Shown: one piece after another, positions 8,333-15,297 of the stretch
Numbering within the stretch: the stretch's first letter is position 1
How the letters are laid out: each line of letters opens with the position of its first letter
Origin: Streptomyces microflavus
Lineage (GTDB): Bacteria > Actinomycetota > Actinomycetes > Streptomycetales > Streptomycetaceae
DNA length: 64,000 bases
Assembly (NCBI RefSeq): GCF_014650075.1
Contig: NZ_BMUG01000010.1
Coordinates: 248,001 to 312,000, forward strand
Reading direction: 5' to 3'
The notes under the pieces: generated by a model
Database searches by the model: none
Told to the model about the DNA's origin: nothing
Seen by the model: only the letters and a program-made list of their open reading frames with translations
Program-made: the position numbers and the translations under genes

Positions 8333-8956
8333 TCAGAGGTGCTGTTCGGGCGGGAAGCCGGTCCAGCGCAGGTCCGCGGGGAGGTGGCGCATGTCGTTGG
8401 CCAGGAGGATGGAGGCGGGGCGGTCGGGCGGGTAACGGATGACGGTCAGGGCCGCGTTGGCGTGATTGAGGCCGAGCCAGCGCCACTTGGGCGCGAACAT
8501 GGCGTCCCGGACGAGCCAGGCGACCAGGAAGTTGTGGGTGACGACCAGTTCGTGGCGGTCTTCCTCGCCGTCGACCGGGCCGGTGAACCGGTCCAGCGCC
8601 CGGCGGGCCAGTGCGGGGCCGTGCGCCCGTTCCTCGTCGGAGGCCCCTTCGAGGAAGCGGAGGAAGAAGTCGGCGGAGTCCGGCGGGAGTTCATCCCTGC
8701 GCGGGAGGTGGGGGACGTAGTCGCCGGCGAGTGGCGAGCGGTGCAGGGGTACGTCCTCCAGCTCGTCGGCGATCAGGCGCGCGGTCTCCTCCGCCCGGGG
8801 GAGCGGGCCGTGGTGGACCGCTGCGAAGGGGATGTCCCGGAGGCGCCGGCCGAGCAGGGTGGCCTGGCGGCGGCCGTTCTCCGTCAGGCCGCTCTCGTCC
8901 GGTGTCGCCTCGCCGTGCCGGACGAGGTGGAGGTAGCGGGTGGCTGTGGCGGGCAT
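8333..8956 (-). CDS. Histidine phosphatase (phosphoglycerate-mutase-like) family protein
   Basis: The 207-aa product begins RYLHLVRHGEATPDESGLTE, carrying the RHG catalytic signature whose His is phosphorylated. A second catalytic His occurs in ELVVTHNFLVAWLV, and an Arg/Glu pair (PLPRAEETA) completes the pocket. This is the branch-1 histidine phosphatase fold, acting on phospho-esters of unknown identity. The ATG at 8956 is supported by AAGGGG seven bases upstream; the longer frame to 9271 lacks family resemblance. It is a cytoplasmic, probably monocistronic gene, divergent from the ABC transporter operon at 9380. Confidence 0.88.
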   Translation of the reverse strand: MPATATRYLHLVRHGEATPDESGLTENGRRQATLLGRRLRDIPFAAVHHGPLPRAEETARLIADELEDVPLHRSPLAGDYVPHLPRRDELPPDSADFFLRFLEGASDEERAHGPALARRALDRFTGPVDGEEDRHELVVTHNFLVAWLVRDAMFAPKWRWLGLNHANAALTVIRYPPDRPASILLANDMRHLPADLRWTGFPPEQHL

Positions 8957-9379
8957 TCCCAACCCCTTCGGGCCGTTGGTGATCATGTCCATCGGTGGAC
9001 GCCACGCTTCCGTTCCCCGGTTCCCCGGGGGCGACCCCGACCCCGTGGCCAGGGGGACCCTGACCCCGTCTCCCCCCGGAGGACGACTCCCCCTAGGGGG
9101 CACCCCCTCATAGTGGCCAGGGCCCCTTCCTCCCGGCGGAGGACGTGGAGAGCGAGGGCGTTTCCTTAACCTGTTCCTACGTCGCGCCTGGGGCCGGCAG
9201 CAGGGGGGAGGGTGGGGAAAACCCCACCTCAAGACTGCGCTGGGCACCATCGCGCCGGACAGCTTGCTCAACCCAGACTTGGACCGTACTCAACGGCGTC
9301 CGTCATTCATCGACATGGCCCGGCCAACAGCCGGGTCCTCGTCGACCGGCACGTCATCAAGCGATATAGGAGACATACC
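8957..9379. promoter_or_regulatory. Intergenic region upstream of the ABC transporter
   Basis: There is no gene in these 423 bases. They begin with C- and G-run-rich low-complexity sequence (about 9015-9115). A perfect inverted repeat GGTGGGG-AAAA-CCCCACC lies at 9211-9228. A candidate promoter for the ABC operon is TTGCTC (9264-9269), a 17-bp spacer and TACTCA (9287-9292). AGGAGA at 9368-9373 is the Shine-Dalgarno for the GTG at 9380. Confidence 0.45.
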
Positions 9380-10168
9380 GTGACAACGGCTGTAACCATT
9401 CCCAGGCACGGGGGCACTGGAGGGCGTACGGCCGTCGCGGCGCGAGCGCGGCAGGTCGTCAAGGCCTACGGCAGCGGGGAGACCCGGGTCGTCGCGCTCG
9501 ACCATGTCGACGTGGACATCGCCCGCGGGCAGTTCACGGCGATCATGGGCCCGTCCGGCTCCGGCAAGTCGACGCTGATGCACTGCCTGGCCGGTCTCGA
9601 CACGGTGACGTCGGGCGAGATCTTCCTCGACGAGACCGAGATCACCAAGCTCAAGGACAAGAAGCTCACCCAGCTCCGGCGCGACCGGATCGGCTTCATC
9701 TTCCAGGCGTTCAACCTGCTCCCCACGCTCAACGCGCTGGAGAACATCACGCTGCCGATGGACATCGCGGGCCGCAAGCCCGACGCCGACTGGCTCCGCC
9801 AGGTCGTGGAGACCGTCGGACTCGCCGAGCGCCTCAAGCACCGCCCCACCCAGCTCTCCGGCGGCCAGCAGCAGCGCGTCGCCGTCGCCCGGGCGCTCGC
9901 CGCCCGGCCGGAGATCATCTTCGGTGACGAGCCGACGGGGAACCTGGACTCCCGGGCCGGGGCCGAAGTCCTCTCCTTCCTCCGCAGGTCGGTCGACGAG
10001 CTGGGCCAGACCATCGTCATGGTCACCCACGACCCCGTCGCCGCCTCCTACGCGGACCGGGTGCTCTACCTCGCCGACGGCTCCATCGTCGACGAGATGT
10101 ACAACCCGACCGCGGACCAGGTCCTCGACCGCATGAAGCACTTCGACGCACGTGGGCGGACGTCATGA
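9380..10168 (+). CDS. ABC transporter ATP-binding protein, MacB/LolD type
   Basis: The 262-aa product has Walker A GPSGSGKST, Q-loop IFQAFNLLP, signature LSGGQQQRVAVARAL, Walker B EIIFGDEPTGNLD and an H-loop VTHDPVAASYA, so it is a complete ATPase. Close resemblance to MacB/LolD/FtsE-type subunits, plus the four-base overlap with an FtsX-like permease gene, shows it powers that permease. Substrates of such mechanotransmission pumps include lipids, peptides and antibiotics; none can be assigned here. The GTG at 9380 follows AGGAGA. A very similar ATPase is encoded at the other end of the window (63542-64000, minus), with nearly the same C-terminal sequence (ending DARGRTS versus DAKGRTS). Confidence 0.92.
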   Translation: MTTAVTIPRHGGTGGRTAVAARARQVVKAYGSGETRVVALDHVDVDIARGQFTAIMGPSGSGKSTLMHCLAGLDTVTSGEIFLDETEITKLKDKKLTQLRRDRIGFIFQAFNLLPTLNALENITLPMDIAGRKPDADWLRQVVETVGLAERLKHRPTQLSGGQQQRVAVARALAARPEIIFGDEPTGNLDSRAGAEVLSFLRRSVDELGQTIVMVTHDPVAASYADRVLYLADGSIVDEMYNPTADQVLDRMKHFDARGRTS

Positions 10169-12750
10169 CTGTCTGGAAGACCTCGATGCGCAACTTCTTC
10201 GCGCACAAGGGCCGGATGGCTCTCTCCGCGGTGGCGGTGCTGCTCTCCGTGGCGTTCGTCTGCGGCACGCTCGTCTTCACCGACACGATGAACACCACCT
10301 TCGACAAGCTCTTCGCCGTGTCCTCCCCGGACGTCACGGTCAGCCCGAAGGGTGCCGAGGAGAACGACGAGCAGCCCGACAACGGTAAGCCCGCGTCCCT
10401 GCCCGCCTCGCTCGTCCAGCAGGTCGAGAAGGCCGAGGGCGTGAAGAAGGCGGAGGGCGCCGCCTTCTCCATGGCGGTCACCGTCGTCAACAGCGAGAAC
10501 AAGAACATGGGCTCCGAGACCGGCGCCCCCACCATCGCGAGCAACTGGACCGACAACGACCTGCGTTCGATGGAGATCACCTCCGGACACGCACCCCGCG
10601 GCCCCACCGAGGTGATGGTCGACGGCGACACCGCGAAGAAGCACAAGCTGAAGATCGGCGACGAGCTGCGCACCATAGCCGTCACCGGTGACATCAGGGC
10701 GAAGATCAGCGGCATCGCGTCCTTCACCGTCACCAACCCGGGCGCGGCCGTCGTCTACCTCGACACCGCCACCGCCCAGAAGCACCTGCTGGGCGCCCCC
10801 GACGTCTTCACCCAGGTCCTGGTGACCGCCGAGAGCGGCGTCAGCGACACCCAGCTCAAGAAGAACGTGGCCGCGGCCCTCGACGGCTCCGCCGCGTACA
10901 GGCTGCAGACCCAGCAGGAGGCCGCCGACGCCAACAAGGACTCCATGGGCGCTTTCCTGGACGTCATGAAGTACGCGATGCTCGGCTTCGCCGGGATCGC
11001 CTTCCTCGTCGGCATCTTCCTCATCGTCAACACCTTCTCGATGCTGGTCGCCCAGCGGACCCGTGAGATCGGCCTGATGCGGGCCATCGGCTCCAGCCGC
11101 AAGCAGGTCAACCGGTCCGTGCTGCTGGAGGCGGTCCTCCTCGGCATCGTCGGCTCCGTCCTCGGTGTCGCCGCCGGCATCGGACTCGCCGTCGGGCTGA
11201 TGAAGCTGATGGGCGCCGTGGGCATGGAGCTGTCCACCAGGGACCTCACCGTCGCCTGGACGACGCCCGTGATCGGCCTGGTGCTCGGTGTCGTCGTCAC
11301 CGTCCTCGCCGCGTACATCCCGGCCCGCCGGGCCGGCAAGGTCTCCCCGATGGCCGCGCTCCGCGACGCGGGGACCCCGGCCGACGCCAAGTCCGGCTGG
11401 GTCAGGGCCGGTATCGGTCTGGTCCTCACGGGGGCCGGCGGCGCCGCCCTGTGGGCGACGACGCAGGCCGACAAGGCCACCGAGGGCTCGGGGTTCCTCG
11501 CTGTCGGTGTGCTGCTGACCCTGATCGGCTTCATCGTGATCGGCCCACTGCTGGCCGGTGTCGTCGTCCGGGCCCTCAGCGTGGTCGTCCTGCGGCTCTT
11601 CGGCCCGGTCGGCCGGCTGGCCGAGCGCAACGCGCTGCGCAACCCCCGGCGTACGGGAGCGACCGGCGCGGCCCTGATGATCGGGCTCGCCCTGGTGGCC
11701 TGCCTCTCCGTCGTCGGGTCCTCCATGGTGGCCTCGGCCACCGAGGAGCTCGACAAGTCGGTCGGCGCGGACTTCATCGTCCAGGACAGCGGTGCGGGAC
11801 GGCCGATCGTGCCCCAGGCCGCCGAGGCCCTGCACGCCGTGCCCGGCCTGGAGCACCTGACCGACTACACGTACATCAAGGCGAAGATCACCGCCCCCGA
11901 CGGCAGGACGGTCGACGAGGGCATCACCGCCACCGACCCGACGTACCAGCAGGACGTCCGCCGCACCGCCCTCTCCGGCGACCTGGCGAAGGCCTACGAC
12001 AAGAACGCCATGTCCGTCGGCGAGGACTACGCGGAGAAGCACGGGGTCAAGGTCGGGGACACCCTCAGCATCGCGTTCAAGACGGGGGAGAGCGCGAAGC
12101 TGAAGGTCGCCGCCATCACCTCCGACGACACCAACATCGACCGCGGCGCGATGTACACCAACCTCACCACGGCCACCGCGTACATAGCCGCCGACAAGAT
12201 GCCGCAGAACGTGGCGATGTTCGGCAAGGCCGAGGAGGGCAAGGAGAAGGAGGCGTACGCGGCCCTCAAGAGCGCGCTCGCCGAGTACCCGGTCTACAAG
12301 GTGCAGAACCAGGCCGACTTCAAGGAGGACCTGAAGGACCAGATCGGTCAGTTGCTGAACATCGTCTACGGTCTGCTCGCCCTCGCGATCATCGTCGCGG
12401 TGCTCGGCGTGGTGAACACCCTCGCCCTCTCCGTGGTCGAGCGGACCCGTGAGATCGGCCTGATGCGGGCCATCGGACTCTCCCGCCGCCAGCTCCGCCG
12501 CATGATCCGGCTGGAGTCCGTGGTCATCGCCCTCTTCGGAGCGCTCCTCGGACTGGGTTTGGGCATGGGCTGGGGAACGGCGGCGCAGAAGCTGCTGGCT
12601 CTGGAGGGCCTGGAGGTCCTGGAGATCCCCTGGCCGACGATCCTCACGGTCTTCGCCTGCTCGGCGCTGGTCGGACTCTTCGCCGCACTCGTCCCGGCCT
12701 TCCGGGCGGGCCGGATGAACGTCCTCAACGCCATCGCGACGGACGGCTGA
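10165..12750 (+). CDS. FtsX-like ABC transporter permease
   Basis: The 861-aa product has two FtsX/MacB_PCD repeats. Helix 1 is near residues 20-40 (MALSAVAVLLSVAFVCGTLV). The first periplasmic-type domain is followed by three helices with the FtsX motif RTREIGLMRAIGSSRKQV. A second set starts near residue 440 and ends with RTREIGLMRAIGLSRRQLRR and three terminal helices. The large extracytoplasmic domains bind substrate or partner proteins and are driven by the ATPase encoded directly upstream with an ATGA overlap. The 844-residue protein at 60913-63447 is a paralogue with the same architecture. Confidence 0.92.
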   Translation: MTVWKTSMRNFFAHKGRMALSAVAVLLSVAFVCGTLVFTDTMNTTFDKLFAVSSPDVTVSPKGAEENDEQPDNGKPASLPASLVQQVEKAEGVKKAEGAAFSMAVTVVNSENKNMGSETGAPTIASNWTDNDLRSMEITSGHAPRGPTEVMVDGDTAKKHKLKIGDELRTIAVTGDIRAKISGIASFTVTNPGAAVVYLDTATAQKHLLGAPDVFTQVLVTAESGVSDTQLKKNVAAALDGSAAYRLQTQQEAADANKDSMGAFLDVMKYAMLGFAGIAFLVGIFLIVNTFSMLVAQRTREIGLMRAIGSSRKQVNRSVLLEAVLLGIVGSVLGVAAGIGLAVGLMKLMGAVGMELSTRDLTVAWTTPVIGLVLGVVVTVLAAYIPARRAGKVSPMAALRDAGTPADAKSGWVRAGIGLVLTGAGGAALWATTQADKATEGSGFLAVGVLLTLIGFIVIGPLLAGVVVRALSVVVLRLFGPVGRLAERNALRNPRRTGATGAALMIGLALVACLSVVGSSMVASATEELDKSVGADFIVQDSGAGRPIVPQAAEALHAVPGLEHLTDYTYIKAKITAPDGRTVDEGITATDPTYQQDVRRTALSGDLAKAYDKNAMSVGEDYAEKHGVKVGDTLSIAFKTGESAKLKVAAITSDDTNIDRGAMYTNLTTATAYIAADKMPQNVAMFGKAEEGKEKEAYAALKSALAEYPVYKVQNQADFKEDLKDQIGQLLNIVYGLLALAIIVAVLGVVNTLALSVVERTREIGLMRAIGLSRRQLRRMIRLESVVIALFGALLGLGLGMGWGTAAQKLLALEGLEVLEIPWPTILTVFACSALVGLFAALVPAFRAGRMNVLNAIATDG

Positions 12751-12834
12751 GGCGCCGGGGGACAGAGGCCGAGCCCCCTCGGGCCCTCGGGGCGGGGGCC
12801 GGGTCCTCCGCGCAGCAGAGGTCGCGACCACCTC

Positions 12835-12884
12835 TGAACCGGACTCTGAACCGACCGTTGAACAGACGGTGTTCACCGTAGGAT
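12835..12884 (+). promoter_or_regulatory. Candidate promoter with 12-bp direct repeats and an operator-like palindrome
   Basis: TGAACCG, TGAACCG and TGAACAG begin at 12835, 12847 and 12859, an exact 12-bp period. The last one starts a perfect inverted repeat TGAACA-GACGG-TGTTCA (12859-12875). TTGAAC (12858-12863) and TAGGAT (12879-12884) fit Streptomyces -35 and -10 elements with a short 15-bp spacer, and the palindrome lies between them as a TetR-type operator would. It precedes the first gene of the RiPP cluster. The regulator is unknown. Confidence 0.5.
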
Positions 12885-12937
12885 GACCGGTAGGTCCCGG
12901 GGCGTTCCTCCAAATGCCCCGGGGCCGATCCGCTTCC

Positions 12938-13025
12938 CTGACAGCGCCCGCCGGTCACGGCGGGCGCTGTCAGCTTGTTGCACGGGCGGGCGTAGCCGCG
13001 TGCAGCAAGCTGACACGGCTACGCC
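12938..13025 (+). promoter_or_regulatory. Two mutually exclusive hairpins in the cluster leader
   Basis: Hairpin 1 is CTGACAGCGCCCGCC (12938-12952) with its 15-bp perfect complement at 12959-12973. Hairpin 2 pairs 12969-12984 with 13000-13015, with one G-U pair, and so shares 12969-12973 with hairpin 1. The loop segment GGCGTAGCCG (12989-12998) can also pair with CGGCTACGCC (13016-13025). The arrangement resembles a terminator/antiterminator or attenuator upstream of the GTG at 13106. Hairpin 1 may equally be the terminator of the ABC operon ending at 12750. Its arms contain TGACAGC and GCTGTCA, the heptamer also found at 30260-30335. Confidence 0.55.
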
Positions 13026-13105
13026 TCTGCGTCTTCCTCCGGCGCTGGCATCGTCGTCCGTACCGGGACTCCCCGGCACGGACGTCACCGCCGAAAGGGG
13101 ACAAC

Positions 13106-13387
13106 GTGTACAGGACTTCGCCCCACCCGAAGCCGCGCCGCTCGCCCCGCACCGCCGCCGCCCTCGCCACCGGAATCGCCCTCGCCGCCGTCACCCTCCT
13201 CGCCGGCCCCGCGGCGGCCGCCGCCCCCCAGCGCACCTCCCCGGCACCCGCGACGCATTCCGCGTCGGCCGGTGCCCACGACCACGTCACCCGGCTGATC
13301 TGTACGGAGCTGGCAGAGGTCATCGGCCAACTGCCCCCGGACTCCCCGCCCGTCCGGGTGTGCAAGCTGGTCAACGGCTGGGACTAG
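13106..13387 (+). CDS. Small secreted protein at the head of the RiPP cluster
   Basis: The 93-aa product has a clear signal peptide: a basic start (RTSPHPKPRRSPRT), a hydrophobic core (AAALATGIALAAVTLLAGPAA) and an AAA-A cleavage region near residue 40. The mature part of about 50 residues is Ala/Ser/Pro-rich, then ends in a compact module with two cysteines, LICTELAEVIGQLPPDSPP and VRVCKLVNGWD, which could form one disulfide. The GTG at 13106 follows AAAGGGG by five bases; the longer frame from 12914 has no support. It ends 15 bases before the SARP gene, so the two are probably co-transcribed. No family was recognised. A signal or cell-surface role in regulation is only a guess. Confidence 0.65.
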   Translation: MYRTSPHPKPRRSPRTAAALATGIALAAVTLLAGPAAAAAPQRTSPAPATHSASAGAHDHVTRLICTELAEVIGQLPPDSPPVRVCKLVNGWD

Positions 13388-13402
13388 GGCCGGCCGATCG
13401 TG

Positions 13403-15292
13403 ATGCGGTTTCAGCTTCTGGGTCCGCTGGCCCTCGCGGACGGCCCCGATGTCGTCGTGCTCCAGCCCTCCAAGCCCGTCATCCTGCTCGCCGCGCTCCT
13501 CCTGCACGCCAACTCCACGGTCTCCGCCGAGTACTTGCAGCGTGCGGTGTGGGGCGAGGACCAGCCCGCCACCGCCAAGGCCGCCCTCCAGACCTGCGTC
13601 CTGCGGCTGCGCCGGCTCTTCACCAAGCACGGGGTCACCGGTACGTCCATCGAGGCGGTCCCCGGCGGCTACCGGATCACCGCCGGGCCTCCCACCCTGG
13701 ACCTCCTCGGCTTCCGCGACCAGGTGCGCCGGGCCACGGCCCTCGCAGGTGACCCGGAGGCGGAGCTCTACACGCTCAAGGATGCCCTCTCGCTCTGGCA
13801 GGGCTCGCTGCTCGCCAACGTACGGTCCGACGTTCTGCACCGGGACGAGGTGCCCCGGCTCTCGGAGGAGCGGCTCCGTGCGGTCGAGCGGGTCTGCGAC
13901 CTGCTGCTGGGGCTCGGGCGCTGCGGCGAGGCACTGGTCGACCTGTGGACCGCTACGCGCGTATACCCGGGGCACGAAAGGTTCCACGAGCAGCTCATCG
14001 AGGCCCTCTACCGCACCGGACGCCAGTCCCAGGCACTCGCCGAGTACCGCAGGGTGAAGGGCTTCCTCCTGGACGAGCTGGGGGTGGATCCTTCGCCGTC
14101 CTTACGGCAGTTGGAGCTGTCCATCCTGCGCGGCGAGGATCTGGGGGCCGGCGGGGGCAGTGGGGCCGGTGGGATCAGAGGGGCTGTGGGGATCAGAGGG
14201 GCTGTGGGCGCCCTTGAACCCGCGCCCGCCGCCCTGGACCCGGGCTCCACGCCTCGGGTCGTCAGGGGCGAGGCCGTCCCCCTCCCGGCCCCGGCCCCCG
14301 GTGTCGGCCCCGTCCCCGCCGTCCCCCACTTCACCGGCCGCGAGGCGGAGGCCGCCGCCATGGCCGCCCGGCTCACCGCACCACCGCCCCCGGACGCCGG
14401 CGGACAGCGGCCCCTCACCGTCCTGGTCTCCGGCGCCCCCGGCATCGGCAAGTCCGCCCTCGCCCAGCACGTCGCCCACCTCGTACGGGACAGCTTCCCG
14501 GCCGGCCGGCTGCTCGTCCGGATGACCCGGGCGGACGGCCACCCCCGTACGGCGGACGAGGTCGCCGCCGAGGTGGCCGCCGCGCTGGGTTCCGGACCCC
14601 CGGGTGAGCGGGCCCTGCTGGTCCTGGACGACGTGGTCGACGCCGGCCAGGTCCGCCCGCTGCTCACGTCGCCGGACCTGGCCGTCGTCGTCACCAGCCG
14701 GATGGGGCTCGGCGGCCTCATCGCCACCCACGGCGGCTGGGTGCACCGGCTCACCGCCTTCACGGAGGCCGAGTCGTACGCGCTGCTGCTCGCCGCCCTC
14801 GGTACGGAACGGGTGGAGGCCGAACCCCGCGCCGCCCGTCAACTCGCCGCGCTCTGCGGCCACTTCCCGGCCGCCCTGCGCATCCTCACCGCCCGCCTGC
14901 TGACCCGCCCCGGCCTCCGGCTCGGTGACGCCGTCGACTGGCTGGGCGACGACCCGCTCGCCCGCCTCACCCTGACCGACTCCCCGGACCACTCGGTGAG
15001 CGGCCTCTTCGACCGCGCGCTGGGCCGCCTCGACCCCCGGCTGTCCGAGGCCTTCCTCCGCATCGGTTCCGGCCCACCGGAGCTGCTGGGCGGGACCGGG
15101 AGCACCGGAGGCCCGGAAGGCGCGGGACGTACGGGAAGCCACCCGCCCGTCCCCGAAGACGTACTGGAACAGCTCGCCGACGCCGGGCTTCTGGAGGACG
15201 GGCCGCCCGGCCCGTACCGCATCCACGACCTGCTCCGCGCCCATCTGCGAAGAACCGTCCGGATCCGCAACCGCCGCACAGAGAAGGTGTGA
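13403..15292 (+). CDS. AfsR/SARP-type regulator: OmpR-like HTH, BTAD and NB-ARC-like domain
   Basis: The product is 629 aa. It opens MRFQLLGPLALADGPDVVVL, a SARP winged-helix start, continues through QTCVLRLRRLFTKHGV and then a BTAD helical domain to about residue 240, ending EYRRVKGFLLDELGVDPSPSLRQLE. A Gly-rich linker with a duplicated GIRGAV unit follows. Next comes an NTPase region with P-loop GAPGIGKSA near residue 344 and a LLVLDDVVDAGQVRPLL Walker-B-like segment, and finally a helical region. It is shorter than AfsR and lacks TPRs. SARPs activate clusters through heptameric direct repeats with an 11-bp period, and such repeats occur at 30283-30300. The GTG at 13400 is an alternative start. 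Confidence 0.88.
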   Translation: MRFQLLGPLALADGPDVVVLQPSKPVILLAALLLHANSTVSAEYLQRAVWGEDQPATAKAALQTCVLRLRRLFTKHGVTGTSIEAVPGGYRITAGPPTLDLLGFRDQVRRATALAGDPEAELYTLKDALSLWQGSLLANVRSDVLHRDEVPRLSEERLRAVERVCDLLLGLGRCGEALVDLWTATRVYPGHERFHEQLIEALYRTGRQSQALAEYRRVKGFLLDELGVDPSPSLRQLELSILRGEDLGAGGGSGAGGIRGAVGIRGAVGALEPAPAALDPGSTPRVVRGEAVPLPAPAPGVGPVPAVPHFTGREAEAAAMAARLTAPPPPDAGGQRPLTVLVSGAPGIGKSALAQHVAHLVRDSFPAGRLLVRMTRADGHPRTADEVAAEVAAALGSGPPGERALLVLDDVVDAGQVRPLLTSPDLAVVVTSRMGLGGLIATHGGWVHRLTAFTEAESYALLLAALGTERVEAEPRAARQLAALCGHFPAALRILTARLLTRPGLRLGDAVDWLGDDPLARLTLTDSPDHSVSGLFDRALGRLDPRLSEAFLRIGSGPPELLGGTGSTGGPEGAGRTGSHPPVPEDVLEQLADAGLLEDGPPGPYRIHDLLRAHLRRTVRIRNRRTEKV

Positions 15293-15297
15293 TCCCC

